A stretch of DNA of 64,000 bases from Ophiodon elongatus (lineage: Eukaryota > Chordata > Actinopteri > Perciformes > Hexagrammidae): the NCBI GenBank assembly GCA_016806645.1, contig JACSYO010001810.1, positions 5,500,001 through 5,564,000 on the forward strand. Reading direction: 5' to 3'. A model generated the notes under the pieces. It saw only the letters and a list, made by a program, of their open reading frames with translations. It ran no database searches and had not been told where the DNA came from. This document shows positions 1-29,700 of this stretch, piece after piece; position 1 is the stretch's first letter; each line of letters begins with the position of its first letter. The position numbers and the translations under genes were made by a program.

Positions 1-202
1 TGTGCGTGTGTGTGTGCGTGGCATTTTATCTATTTGACACCATAATTATTCTAATGAAGACTAATTAAATCCTTCTCTCCTTCTCTTTCCATGTCTCTGC
101 CTCTACGTCTCTTTTCCAGGAGGCAGTTTGGGCTTGTTATGGGGGTGACCGGAAGGAGAGAGTGACAGAGGAACAGTGATGCTACTGTTTACATAACGAG
201 AG

Positions 203-204
<2 letters not shown>

Positions 205-298
<94 letters not shown>

Positions 299-313
299 CC
301 ACACACACACGCA
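205..313. repeat. (CA)n microsatellite
   Basis: Imperfect CA array with GCAC interruptions, within the probable 5' UTR of nlgn4x. Apparent Cys-Val ORFs on the minus strand are artefacts of it. Confidence 0.95.
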
Positions 314-477
314 CCCATGCTCAAATCGCCAGTCCAGGACATAGACACTTGCTTAAACACTTCCACACATATATACACAGACACACACAGACACGTATTC
401 AAGAGACTCGCTGACTGAGTCACCACACACTGAGAGGCACAGATTAACTGACTCACACACAGGACCAAACACAGACA

Positions 478-478
<1 letters not shown>

Positions 479-533
<55 letters not shown>
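479..533. repeat. (CA)n microsatellite
   Basis: About 55 bases of perfect CA in the probable 5' UTR of nlgn4x. Confidence 0.95.
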
Positions 534-538
<5 letters not shown>

Positions 539-720
539 AAAAGGTTGTTTGCAAGAGTGAGGACTGTGTGTTGTGTGTGCTATGGGCCAAGCTGAGCAGC
601 AGCTGTGTGTGAGTGTTGGATATCTCTAAAGGGTCAACACAGCTGTAAACCGCGCCCTCCGAAGGCCCTTCCTCTTCTCCTCCCATCCTTTATCGCCCAA
701 CTTCCCCGAAACACACGATC

Positions 721-14266
<13,546 letters not shown>

Positions 14267-14387
14267 CCGCAACAAGATACTTGCACACACAAGGACATAA
14301 TTAAAACACACACACACATACTAACACATGCACAAACACACACACAAACACACACACACACACACACACGCACACATACACACACAC

Positions 14388-14441
<54 letters not shown>

Positions 14442-15738
14442 CAAAAGACTTAAATACCTCTACTAATTACCCTGCAGGATTGTTTCAGATGGAGTGACAG
14501 AAAGACATTTTCAGTAACAGGATGAAAAGACAGACAGCTGTGTGTTGCATGTCGGGAACTAAAGACGAACTGGATCCCGGGAGATGCAGTTCTATGCATC
14601 ATTTGCTCATAACCTTGAACGAGATGAGCCAAGGCATCCATCAACTGTCTCAAAACCTGCTTTGGATATTAAATCTTCTGCTTTTTCTACACCTAAGGAG
14701 GAAGAGGAGGATCGCTGTGGCAAAAGGGTCAGTTATGGATCAGTTTACATCTCCTACTGTACCTGTGCTGCACGGTGAAGCAGTGCTGAGACTGATCAGA
14801 GCACATGCAGATGCAGATGCAGATGTAGATGCAGAACTCAGCTGAGAAGTACCACACACAGACTGCTGATGTCAACTTGAACAACCTGTGAAATGTGAAT
14901 GTAGCATTTTTTTTCCATTAAAAGATCAAAGGCCCTATCTGCCAAGGATCAAACTAAGCTGAGGAGAAAATAACAAATTTCAGAAAAAGATGGATGTAAA
15001 GAAAGACAGAAAGGATAAGGGGATTGAAAAAAAAAAAAACATTAGCTGAAGGAAAAGTTCGTCATAAGGTGGGAAAGAGATTAAGATTTTATTGAGAGGG
15101 ATTTAACAGCTGTGAGAGTGAGAAAGACGAAGAGAGATAGAGTGATATGGTAAACACAGGAATGGAAAGTGTGCCAAGAGACAGAAATTAGCTTCAGAAG
15201 ATGAAAGGGCCTCTGAAGTGTTGTCAGATTTACTGAAGAATCACTCTAACCAGCTACGTGTTAAACTCTTGTAAATAGAAGGGAACGATACAGATGATAT
15301 ATTATGATTTATAGCATTTACCTGCTGTTGCATTAAAACATGACTTATTTAACCACATAAATGCTTTCATTTCAGATATTACTATATTATTGTATAGGTG
15401 TCCTGAAGCAGGGCTGGTTGTCTTTCTATCTCACCTACTGTAGTATGTACACAGTACTTTTATTTAAAGGCTATATTTGCTATGCACAGTCATTTCAGTA
15501 ATTCTTAACTGTGTAAACATCTCGATACTTGTTTAGTAGTTGAAGTATAGGCCATTTTCACACCATCTACTGTCTATTTGTTTCTCCATCTTATGATGAG
15601 CTAGTACTGTGTAGATAATGCAAGATTGGTTTGATTGAGCACCAGCCAAAAACCATGACCCGTTAATCCCTTCCCATTCTCCTTTCCCCCTTGCTCCTAA
15701 CATTTCTCTTAAAGGCCTTTCCTTCAATTCCTAATAAA
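14267..15738 (+). other. nlgn4x: nlgn4x 3' UTR (inferred extent)
   Basis: Sequence after the stop. It begins with a CA repeat (14284-14438) that continues the CA-rich end of the coding region. Candidate poly(A) signals are ATTAAA near 14917, ATTAAA near 15332 and AATAAA at 15733-15738. Which one is used cannot be told from sequence alone. ORFs here (for example 14522-14845) show no domain and end in simple repeats. Confidence 0.4.
14284..14438. repeat. (CA)n microsatellite in nlgn4x 3' UTR
   Basis: About 155 bases of imperfect CA (with CATA and CGCA variants) starting 18 bases after the stop codon. CA elements in 3' UTRs are known binding sites for hnRNP L-type proteins; a role here is inference. 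Confidence 0.9.
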
Positions 15739-17360
15739 CCCAATCTTAATTGATGTCTCTGCAGACAGACAGGTGGTGATGATTCAGGAGGTTCCAAGTG
15801 TCCCCAAAAAGTTGAGAATGCTTTTTCTTTTTCGTCTGATCGTTTTACATCTTACCAGGGCCCCCGGTAATTCTAGAAGAGCCCCTGCTTGAACTACCTA
15901 ATGCTGACTGAAACCTTGTTAAACTAAGACTTTTTAAAGCATAATATTTCTCTACAGTGTCACCCATAATCTGTAGAACCCACATTTTAAAGTCTGGAGT
16001 TTGGTTTACTATCTGCCACCAAGTTGTCAATTATTCTGAGCCAAATTTGATTAATTAGCAGCAGCCTGGGAGGAGCTGAGGAGGGATGATCAGCGTGGCT
16101 TTGCTTGATAGTTTTTATTTGACATTGAAGACAAACACAATTCCAAACCTACCGCTTTTCTTCCTCCTTAATATATTCTAGAGCTATATTTTTTTCCAAA
16201 TTGCCACATGCTTCAGAAGAAGTGGAATTAATTATTAAAAAGCCACCACCAACATCTTGTGGAAATAATGACTGATTTTATTTTAGAAAGAAGTTAGAGG
16301 TTTTCCTGCTGACTTCACAGCGAGTGCTTGAGGGCGGTGGTGGTTACCGCTTTGTGTCATCATAATGCGATTTGCGGCATTCAGAAAATCTATTTCAACC
16401 AATTCTTATTGACAATTCATGTGCCAGAGATGTAGAACTATCATGGCTGCCATTAAGAAATTACAAATGGTCAAACTCTGTCTTTGTGGTCGTTAATGTG
16501 AAGACAAAAACCTTATAAGTCAACTAAACAAGGAACCCCGAACTCCCAAACCTTGATCCTAACCAGTAACTTAACCAAAGCCCCTAACCTTGATATTGTA
16601 ACTTCCCTATTTTATCCTCTTTTCCGGGTCTTTCCTTCCCCTAACCCCACCCACCCCCGTCCTGCCCCCCCTCCCAGCCTCATCTGTGCGACTACATGCA
16701 GCTTTGTTACAGTGTGGCCTATTTAACCTCCTCTCATCCTAAGTAACTTCTTCATGAGAGATTTTAGTTAATTGTCAACAGAATACATGAACAATGAAAG
16801 CCGAACAATTTGTGGATGACAAGCAAAGAACTTTTACAAAATGATATAAAAATAACATTTAATGTATGTTTGATTGACTGAATATTTTTTTCATATGGGT
16901 TTATTGACTCAGCGGATGGCTGGATTGTGTCAAGCATAAAACATTTTTGCTGCATTTTTGAAAAATAAAAATATCAGTATTTTACAATTTATGAGCATTT
17001 TAAATGTCTTGTATGTCTTAATTCAGAATATTAATGGTACTGTTTATAGGAATTTAGAGATGTGGGGGCTTTGCTAATTGCATCCTCTATTTTTAATATT
17101 TAATGTGATTCCTCACCACATAATTTGGCAAGTGATGCACAGTACACATGAAATTATCAGTGATATTGTTGTTCTTTTGTTTTAAATTGGTATTTGGGTT
17201 TTGGTTATCAACAAGTTACATTTCCAACAAAGTGGTAAAATTAACACTGATCCTCAAAAGATTTTTGGAGACACATTTATTTGCTTTCTTGCTCTCCACG
17301 CTGAATCTAAAGCTATACCCGGGACACGATGTGCCTAGATTAGCATTCAGAGTGAAAGGA
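15739..17360. other. Intergenic, no gene seen
   Basis: AT-rich single-copy-looking sequence with a C-rich tract at 16,630-16,680. ORFs are short and without recognisable domains. No RNA gene or transposon was recognised up to the element at about 17,370. Confidence 0.6.
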
Positions 17361-17369
17361 GAGGGAAAG

Positions 17370-17686
17370 TAGCGAGCCTGGCTCTGTCTAAAGGTAACAA
17401 AATAATCCACCTACCAGCACAATTAAAGCTAACCAATTAATTGTTATTAATTAAATCTTGTTTATGCACAGACAAAAGAATGGCTGAAATATTTCTCGGC
17501 TGGGATTAGTGACTTGCTGGAGTCTCCACAGACTTCTTTTGTTCTTCTAACGGAGCCACGCTATCTTTTTCACACTGATTTCAGTCTTTATGCTAAGCTA
17601 TGTTTACATGAGTGGTATCAATCTTCTCATCTAACTCTCAGCAAGAAAGTGAATACGTTTATTCCCTAAAATGTCAAACTATTCCA
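17370..17686. mobile_element. Second copy of the inverted-repeat element, 5' truncated
   Basis: Shares GAGCCTGGCTCTGTCTAAAG, TCTTTATGCTAAGCTATG, GGTATCAATCTTCTCATC and the terminus TGTCAAACTATTCC with the element at 6698-7096. The left arm is missing or too diverged to define. Non-autonomous, no ORF. Confidence 0.75.
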
Positions 17687-19157
17687 TAAGATTTAAAAGC
17701 AATGTCAAAATAATTCTATATGGATTATCTTCAGCTTTGCTCTATAGAGCATATGTTGTGCAATTACTCAAGTCCTTACTGCAGCAAAATAGGGAGATTT
17801 TTCTGTAAATCATTGGGACCAGAAGCCCCTGCCAGCTGGCCAAGGAGACCCTGTGAGATGTGAAAGAACCAAATTAATGGCTGACTTCCAGACCAGATTG
17901 ATGTCTCCTACAGTGTGTCCCCGCTCTAATCCCATTAACTAGATATAACTGCAGTTAATTAGATTTATGGCCGGCAACACATTAGAAAGCATGAGTTCAA
18001 GTCGTGACCAGGTGTTTTTTTGTTTGATGTCAGCGTGTACAGAAAGGGACCTGAGAAGCCAGAGTAAGCTGAACTGAAAAATCATTCTAACATTGACATT
18101 TTAATTTGACATTTCCAGAAACACGGCCTACATGGTGGACAACTTTTTACTAAATCAAAAGTCACTTGGGCAAAGAAACACCTTTTCCAACAGTTTAATT
18201 GAAGATATTATATTTTGTACCTTGGCTTTCTCTTGAATGGTGGCAACATGATTGAGGTTATTTCAGCAGGATATGTTTAACTTTAGAGGTGGTGAAGTCC
18301 ATTTGCTAAGTGCAGCCCAGAAATGATGTGTGCACAAAGATGTGTCTAGATGGTGGAGATTGGAACATTTTTACAGACCCTGACTAATATTTAAAAACCG
18401 AATGAGAAGCATATGGAGATTATTTCAAGGTAATATTTGGTGGTGTTTGATAACTGATAAATCTCAAGCATTTAAATCTTGTCCACATCAAATGATATGC
18501 TGGAAACAAAAACCTGGTCAGTGAGTCCATGTCACTTAGTGGAGGTGAAATTAGCTTGAAGCAGAAACAGAGCAGAGATTTACGACACCTTCTGAGTGGG
18601 ATGTTTTACCTCCTTGGTTTAACCAAGACTGAACTAGTTCAGGCACGGCTTGAACAGGAGTCTACAGTTCCATATTTTAGTGGCGTTGTGAGGCAATAGG
18701 CACAGTGATGTTTTGAGTTAAGTGCTCAGCATGATAACATGCTTACAATGCTGATGTTAAAATGCAAAATTTAACAATGTTTGCCGTGTTTGCCGTGTTT
18801 ACCTGGTTTTGCAGGTACTTGGTCAGGGGGATCGTTGCCATTTCTAGAGCTGATGAGATAAAGGAGAGTAAATATAAAGAATGCATAGAAGGAGGAGAGG
18901 AGAGGAGGCGAACAGATAAGGGGAACTCATTAAGTAATGGAACACAGCCTGCCTGGTTGTTTACTGGCTGGCAGGCTCATTGTACTTAATCACTCCTGCC
19001 AAGACCCCCCCCCCCATTCCACCCTCACCTCACACAAACACACACACAGACACATATGCAAATGTATACTTCCACACCCACATGTACCACATTGCACTGA
19101 TGCAGACACACTGTGCACATTTTCATGCATGCCTGCCTGCCAATGCATTTATCTGCA
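17687..19157. other. Intergenic, no gene seen
   Basis: Unremarkable sequence. A stretch at about 18,700-18,780 (GCTCAGCATGATAACATGCTT) resembles the 'GCATGCTAACATGCT' arm of a common teleost DNA element, reversed relative to the copy at 40,190-40,590. A C-run and CA repeats appear from 19,000. Confidence 0.5.
18690..18790 (-). mobile_element. Fragment of a non-autonomous teleost DNA element (possible)
   Basis: The 'GTTAAGTGCTCAGCATGATAA' - 'CATGCTTACAATGCTGATG' arrangement is the reverse of the element end 'CATTGTGAGCATGTTAGCATGCTGA'. It is short and diverged, so the call is tentative. Confidence 0.4.
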
Positions 19158-19248
<91 letters not shown>

Positions 19249-19256
19249 ACACACAC
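19158..19256. repeat. (CA)n microsatellite
   Basis: About 100 bases of CA with GACA and TACA interruptions. Confidence 0.95.
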
Positions 19257-19299
19257 TGCTCCATGCCTCATAGCATCTTGAGTCATTCACCGCTGCGTC

Positions 19300-20060
19300 A
19301 TTTTCTCACGGTTACACTATCCTCGTCTTATCTCTTCACGGTTCCTTTCGTCTCCCTCTCGTCCTCCTCTCCTCAGTTTTTTGCTTCTCTCTCTTACTCC
19401 TGGCTCTCCTCATGTTGGTCTTCTCGCTATCACGACCCCCCCGCCCCCCCTCCTCCTCTTTCAACCCCCCCGTCTGGATGGGATCCCTCTTATCTAACAA
19501 CCTTGAGATGATCTTCAAAGCATCATTGCAGCCGAGAATGTGAGGTCAGAGCGTCTCCAGTATCTCCTTTCCTCTTTCCTCATCTGCCTGCTCCTCTTGT
19601 TCCACTCCGCTCTGCACTTCACTACTCTTATTTGTTTTGGCTTTCCTTCTTCCATCTAATCTACCCTCGTCCTCGTCCTCGTCCCCGTCCTCCTCGTCCT
19701 CGTCCCCGTCCCCGTCCTCCTTGTCCTCGTCCCCGTCCCCGTCCCCGTCCTCCTCCTCCTCCTCCTCCTCCTCCTCCTCCACACTTTCTCTCTCTCTGCA
19801 TCCCTTCACTTTTTTCCTTCTCACACTCTATTTCTCGCCTTTTTCCCTAACATCTATCTCTACCTCGTCAGGTCTCATCTCCTCTCATCTGATCTTCACT
19901 CCATCTCTGCTCCTCTCCTCTCAATTTTCCACAATTTGTCTTCCACATCCCCCCCTCCTCCTCCCAACACTCGCTCCCCCTCTTTTTGCCCAACTCATTT
20001 ACTTCTCTCCTTGTTCTTTCATCCCTGTTTTCTTCACCCTCTCCTCATCTTAAAAGCTGT
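19300..20060. repeat. Pyrimidine-rich block with CCTCGTCC/CCCCGTCC repeats
   Basis: About 750 bases that are strongly C/T on the + strand. The core at 19,665-19,780 is an irregular array of TCCTCG and TCCCCG units ending in about 11 TCC triplets. Arg-Pro or Asp-Glu ORFs on the two strands come from this bias and are not genes. Confidence 0.85.
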
Positions 20061-20286
20061 GAAAAGATGTGATACAAGGTTCCTTTGTTGTGTGTGCATA
20101 CATGCCTGCTTCTGCACGTGTCTTGGTTTTTGAGTGTGGGTGTGTTATTGTGGGGATGTTACACGCCTAAAAATCTTTCAAGCAGCCAAGAGCCCCGCAG
20201 TGTTTTCTCTGTCTAATTAATTAAGCGTGGGATGCTTTAGTCTGTTTATTGGTTGTCTGTCTCACTTGCTTTTTGTCTGTTGACCA

Positions 20287-20290
20287 TGTC

Positions 20291-20343
<53 letters not shown>
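20287..20343. repeat. (CT)n microsatellite
   Basis: About 55 bases of CT with one CG interruption, followed by CTGT tetranucleotides at about 20,415-20,450. Confidence 0.95.
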
Positions 20344-20345
<2 letters not shown>

Positions 20346-21092
20346 TCTCTATTGCTATGTTTGTACGTCTGCTACATCTGTCTTTCTGTCTTGCCTGTCT
20401 AAGCCCCTTTTATCTTTCTGTCTGTCTGTGTGTCTGTCTGTCTGTCTCTCTCTGGTTGTTTGCTCCATCAGACTTCTCTCTGTGGCAGAATTGCTACATA
20501 ATTCAGTCTGCTCTGATGCCCGCTGCTTTCCATAAAGGAGCGTAAACAACGGCAGTAACACACTTGGTCCAGCTGAGGTCAGCATTGTTACTGATAATTA
20601 ACAACAGGAGAGGATGCCCTTTGGATTAAGTTTAGGGCAACATTTCACCCAAATGGGCTGTTTCTGTTTATTCTAGTTCATAGTAATTATGGGATCACAG
20701 GCGTGAACTATCTAAGTGAACTGTCTCTTTAAAGCTTGCTCACTCCGAGGAGAATCATACCGCACATTTCAGGCCAGTTGTGCACTTTAGTGAGCGATGT
20801 CTTCTTCTGTTTTCAGTATTTTTTGCAGAAAAGCACAATGAGTCAAATTGTTTCAAGAAGCAGTCACAGCTGCTGGTAAAATAGCACAGATAGATCAACT
20901 TTTAAACATAAACAATGCTTTTCAGCATGTAATGTACTGCACAGATGGTTAATGGTTAAAAAATGTTGTCTATGTTTCATGTTTCCAGACTCTGCTGAGA
21001 AATAAAATACTTCCACTGTCCATCTATCTTTTCTTAAAGAGGGGTGTCGGAGAGTGTGTATACCATTCCCAGGCTATCCTGCTGCTAGACAG

Positions 21093-21130
<38 letters not shown>

Positions 21131-21355
21131 CATTCACATGGACATTCCCTGTCTGATCTGTGTGCACTGCCCTCAAGTAGAGACAGAGAGAGAGATAGAC
21201 AGATGCAAATACAGTATGTGTGAGACTGTGTGTGTTACTGTTGGCCTGGGATATCATTCAGACAGGAAGGAAGTTTGGCTTTGACTTTCCTTACTGCAAA
21301 AACTCTCTTATCAAACACACACACATACACACACGCACACACACACACGCACCCA

Positions 21356-21387
<32 letters not shown>

Positions 21388-24300
21388 CACTGTAGGCCCA
21401 TTAGCAGGGTGTGAACTCTCTGTGATTCTGCGAAGATAAAATCTGATCAACACCCTGTAGCCTATTTGTTTGTTTTTTCTTAGCAAGCAGGAAACTAAAG
21501 TTATTTCTGTTTTCTTTTTGCTAGTTAAATTCAAGTCTTCATGCTGCTGCTTTACAGTAAGCCATGATGTCTCTCCAAAATAACCCTAGAAACCAACCTA
21601 ATTGGTTTTGCAACGTGACCTCCCATGTGACACTGAAGGCCGTAGTTCTCTAAGTTTCAAGGATGCAGCACATCTCTGTATTCCCATTGGGTCTCATTTA
21701 TACATTTTCACTGTGTTTGCTATATTAAAATGAGCTGAATTACTGGGTGTAGTAAATTAATGCAGAGAACACCTCATGGTTTTTGTCTGTGTTATTGCTC
21801 ATTTTCTTTTATGCTGCCACATTTTGCTGCCTCAGCCATGGCATGTGACTATCACTATTCAAGCTTCCTCCATTTTTCCCTGAAGAGTTTTATCAGGTGC
21901 GTTCATCCTTGTCCTCTCCGCTACACTGGTGCTGTTTGTGTTGAGCTTGGCCAAGTTGGTCTGTCTTGTTTGCTTTAATTTTCAAAGTTCAATCTAGTAA
22001 AACAGCTTTGTGATAAAGGGATACACGAATATGCTTCACTTGACTTTACTTGACACGATGGAGGCTGATTACATGTTTATACAGTCATAACACATTTGTT
22101 CCTCCATAGCACAGTAGCCACACTGAACTGAGGCAACATTTTGTAAAATGTTGTCGGCTGGTTAGAGGATCACATCCTGCAGAGCACACACTAAAACCTG
22201 TAGGTTGTCTGTACAGCGAGTTGTTGTCTAGGTTTCTACTTCGAGCATTTTCTATGTGGTTGTTTACTAAATCAGAGCTTGAACCATCAAATCAGTGTTT
22301 GCCTTATGACCGTTACAGTTGCGTCAGAGCGCCTGTAGCTTTGCGCCCGTATGCTGACGTACTGCACTGTACAAACAAACAAATGCATGTCAACTCGTGC
22401 CAGTTCGTGTAGAATGCCACATCCAGCCGTGCCTCAGACAAATGAGATACTTCCAAAGTGTGACAGCCTAAACGAAAGTGAAATCCTCTATTCTTGATTA
22501 AGCTTTGATACCTATAGCAAATACTTCTAATAGCTCACACTGAGTGTATTTATCTATTTTCATAGTATTAGCATTACAATAATTTGAATATTTTCTTTAA
22601 TGTGCCTTGCTTTCAGCAAAATCATGTTTTCACTACCTGTTTTTAACCTGGCTCTGAATGTTGCCAAACATTTCCTTCCTGTTGCAGTACTGTTACTTAC
22701 TTCTCACGGGAGCTGTTTTTGTCACCCAACAGCATTCACTCATTATCCATCCACGATGTGGAGCTGCTCTGGCCTCAGTGATTCCACTGACAGGACTGTT
22801 TTAGACAAATGGCTCTGCTTATCCAGTCTGGTCATGTAGAGACAGATGAGACAAACAGAATCACTTAACCAGCCAGCCAGGTACTGTACTGTCTGAGTGC
22901 TGATTCACTCGACAGATGCACAGCCGCAGTCCACAGAGACTCATGTATTCCTAATTTTATCTAGACTTCTCCAGACCTGTGCACAGCCGTCTACATTGTT
23001 GTGTACGGTATGTGCATGTAGCTGTGCGCATGCGATTCTTCATTTTTTTGAGTGCACGTGTGCACGTGCACGCACGTGTGTCTTTCTCTGTTTGAGTGTG
23101 TATGTGTGTGTTATGTAACGTACAGCCAGGTGTTTCTCTGAGCTGTGATGTAACTCAGGTTAATAGGTTTACAGCTGGGAAGGATAGATAACAACCTGGA
23201 TGTGTGTGTGTGTGTGCTAATTCCCCAAATATTCTACACACTCCAAATCTGTTCTAAAAATCTGATTATAATTTAATAGTATTCCCATTTAACCTTGTGA
23301 TGGTGCAAAGTTTTCTCAGAAAAACTGACCAAATAGCCCTCAGCTTCCTGTACTAGAGACTTGAGTATACCTGACAGTGTTCACACCTTTAGCTGTCTGA
23401 TCACAGGCCTGTATACAAAACGCCCCAGGAACCAAAGCAGTTCCTGCATCAAGTTCAGACATTTATTCATACAGCAAAACACCACAAAATGCTTCACAAT
23501 AACAAAAACCCTACAAATTTAAAATGACTATAGCTCTGTTGTAGAGCAAGTGGAGATGGTCAAACAGCCTTTACTTTTTTTTGTGATAGAAAGGTTCCTA
23601 ACTGAAATAATTGATCTGTTGCTGTCATGGTAAAAACATCTAAAATTCTCTCAGTGCTAATCAACCTCTCTAATCCCACAGTCATGCAGGCCCCAAAGTG
23701 TTGTTTTAAATTCTACTGGAGATCCCAACATTCCTGAATATAGAACTGGTGGTGGTGGAAGTGTGTGAGTGAAATGTTGCACAATAAATTAATTTACAGT
23801 GTTTTACATGATGTCTAGGATTTGAAAATGTCATACAGTGCAAACATCATGTGACTTCAATGAACAAGCTGATACAAATGAAAATAACCTGGATATTAAG
23901 GGGTTAAATGTGTACCATCGCTTCCTTTCTAATCTCCTCTTCCTAACTCAATACAAATTCCCTCTTAATGAGCTTGACGTCACAATGTTTTCATTGAGGT
24001 CAGGTTGGCCTGAAAATAAAAAAAAGTACATCATTTGTTTAGACTAATAAGATACAGCCAGTGATTCTTGATACAATTTTGTATTTTTGGCAGCTCCAAA
24101 AGGCAGCAAAGGTTTGAATATAGTAAACTCAATTATCCAGAAATTGTAAAACACCATGTCAGTATGCTGTTCACTTCTCAGACTTTAATATCTTCTTTCT
24201 TGGTGGCAGCAGGAAATGAGAATCTTTCCCCCCAAAAGCTTCAGCCTCTGTCGGTGAATATGGCTTTGTTGATCTGGTTAGGAGCAATTTTGTATTCTGC

Positions 24301-24551
24301 TCCTCAGTTTTGATGGTTATGCTGATATGACTTCCTACCAGTGCTCATGCTCTGCACCAGAATACTAATAATAAGAACAAACAGGGTGAATCTGCAGTTT
24401 CTCAATTAGAGAGAAGGTGACACTTGTCTCTAGTGTAGCTCTGCTCTGTGATTCCGGCTGAAGAGACAAGTGTGTTATTGTGTGGTGGAGTTGTTCTAAA
24501 TCTCTGCAATATTTAAATCGTATTCATAGCACACCCGTGCTTATCTCTGAC

Positions 24552-24555
<4 letters not shown>
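20344..24555. other. Intergenic, no gene seen
   Basis: 4.2 kb without a recognisable gene. It holds a TG repeat (21,097-21,128), a mixed CA and GCAC array (21,315-21,390) and a CACGTG-rich patch at 23,052-23,079 (GTGCACGTGTGCACGTGCAC). ORFs are short and lack domains. Confidence 0.6.
21315..21390. repeat. (CA)n then (GCAC)n repeat
   Basis: Alternating purine-pyrimidine tract; the GCAC part contains repeated CG steps, so it is CpG-dense. Confidence 0.95.
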
Positions 24556-24589
<34 letters not shown>

Positions 24590-24599
24590 TGTGTGTTTC
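24556..24599. repeat. (GT)n microsatellite
   Basis: About 44 bases of GT with one GTTTGT interruption. Confidence 0.95.
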
Positions 24600-25059
24600 A
24601 GGGTGAAAAGACAAAGTCGACTAGCTTTTATTTTATTTACTATAAAGGCTGAGTGGATATATGTGTTTGGGTGAGGAGAGATAAAGATACAGAGTAAGCC
24701 ATGCAGAACAAAAAGAAAAGAGACCAAAAATAGAAAATGGCAGATGACGACTGTGTTTGTTCCACTCAGTCTGCCATGGTTTTATCATAGATGTTTTGGA
24801 GTAACTGTATCTTTACAGATGTCAGGGGTCAAACCCTGTTGTCCTCTGCAGAGGTCAAACTCATATTCTTCTTTGATGTTAAGGTACCCTCGTTCTCCCT
24901 CCGCCCCGTCCTACTCCTCCTGTTACCTCTGCCGCAGCACACTAGGAGAGCGGCAGTCTTTCATCTCCCATCTTGCTGTCTTTTCTCACTCCCGGTGACT
25001 TTTTTCCTTTCTTCTCCATTCTTTCTGCCTTGCTTTATTGCCTCCGTGCTCCCTCTCCC

Positions 25060-25223
25060 TTTTCACTTCAACTCTCCTTACTCTTTAACCAGGCGGTTTC
25101 TCAGAAGCAATATTTTCACTTCAACTTTCCTCTCTCTTTAACCAGACGGTTTCTAAGAAGTAATATTTTCACTTCAACTCTCCTCTCTCTTTAACCAGAC
25201 GGTTTCTAAGAAGTAATATTTTC
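25060..25223. repeat. 53-bp tandem repeat, about three copies
   Basis: TTTTCACTTCAACT recurs at 25,060, 25,113 and 25,166, and its first bases again at 25,219, an exact 53-base spacing. Each unit also contains TTTAACCAG(G/A)CGGTTTCT and AGAAG(C/T)AATA. Copies 2 and 3 are nearly identical. Short low-complexity ORFs across it are not genes. Confidence 0.9.
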
Positions 25224-25561
25224 AGCTTCGGCAGCGCCTCTGTCACAATCCAGGTTTGCTCAGAAGGAATGTTGGTCTGTCCCTCAGTCCCCCTGTCTTT
25301 ATGTCTCTCAGTATTGAATGGAGGCAATAGCTACTATCGTACAACTTGGAGAGAACTCAGATCTCTGTCCGCTGGAATTTAATATTTGCTGTCTGCCCAA
25401 CAAAAAATCCACTCCTCTGTCGCAGATTGTTTCCCCATTACACAGTAGAGGTCATTTCCCAATGGCCGATTGTTTAACACATTATGAAACTCAAATCCAC
25501 TTCAAACAACTTCCTTACTCTCCCATCTTCTTTAATCTCTCTTCTTTCTCTCTCTCTTAAA

Positions 25562-29108
<3,547 letters not shown>

Positions 29109-29246
29109 GTGTGTGTGTGTGTGTTGATATGTGCATATTTTGTGTACAGAAAATGCAGAAAGATTAGTATACATAACAAGTCTCTTGGTACAGTAAGTGT
29201 TTGCATATGTATATTTGGAAGTGTTTGTCCTGTCTGCATACTTCCT

Positions 29247-29251
<5 letters not shown>

Positions 29252-29308
<57 letters not shown>
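29252..29308. repeat. (GT)n microsatellite
   Basis: About 57 bases of perfect GT. Confidence 0.95.
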
Positions 29309-29309
<1 letters not shown>

Positions 29310-29449
29310 ATACAGTATAGTAGCTTTTTCAGTCTGTAAGTGTTTTCGTGTGTCAGTAATTATGATTCTGTAGGTGGTCACATAGAACCCAGAGGAGATG
29401 TTTACACTAAAACCTGTACAGCTCTGTCTGTGTGGGCATGTATTACTCA

Positions 29450-29700
29450 TGTTGTGAGGACATAAATCGGTTGACACAGTCCCATTGTGGGCCATCCTTT
29501 TGCAGATAAAATCCCCATAGTGTAAATCATTACATTTTAGGGTAAAGACTTGGTTTAAGATTCAGGTAAGAGTCAGCATAAGGCTGGTAGCGGTTATGAT
29601 TAATGTTAGGGTAAGAGTCCAGGAAATGAATGAAACTCAATGATATGTCCTCTAAAGGGATGGAAAACAGACTGTGTGTGTGTGTGTGTGATCGGGGGTG
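29450..29700. repeat. Teleost dispersed repeat (GAGGACAT ... AGGAAATGAATG type)
   Basis: Ordered blocks TGTGAGGACAT, ACAGTCCCATTGTGG, AAATCCCCATAGTGTAAAT, a GGTTA-rich middle, AGTCCAGGAAATGAATG, ATGTCCTCTAAAGGGATGG, then a TG tract match a repeat I recognise as frequent in fish genomes. The ends (GAGGACAT and ATGTCCTC) are inverted. No ORF of its own; class unknown to me. Confidence 0.6.

Larger units (their letters stand above)
120..720 (+). other. nlgn4x: Probable 5' UTR part of nlgn4x first coding exon
   Basis: A long pyrimidine tract ending in CTCTTTTCCAG at 109-119 looks like a real acceptor, so the coding exon probably begins at 120 with about 600 bases of 5' UTR. It contains two CA microsatellites and four short upstream ORFs (ATGs at 139, 179, 317 and 580, each with an in-frame stop before 721). 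The promoter and earlier exons would lie left of the window. Transcript data are needed to fix the boundary. Confidence 0.45.

Noticed and set aside
205..686. Minus-strand ORFs rich in Cys-Val repeats near the left edge
   Set aside because: They are translations of CA microsatellites; there is no domain, and the same pattern appears at every CA array in the window.
14522..14845. 107-codon ORF downstream of nlgn4x
   Set aside because: It lies in the probable 3' UTR, ends in an ADADAD run from GCAGAT repeats and shows no domain.
19546..19824. Minus-strand Asp/Glu/Gly-rich ORF
   Set aside because: It is produced by the pyrimidine-rich array; there is no conserved domain, splice structure or codon signal.
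23052..23079. Cluster of CACGTG E-boxes as a regulatory element
   Set aside because: It sits in a TG/CA-rich low-complexity stretch where such motifs arise by chance; no supporting context.
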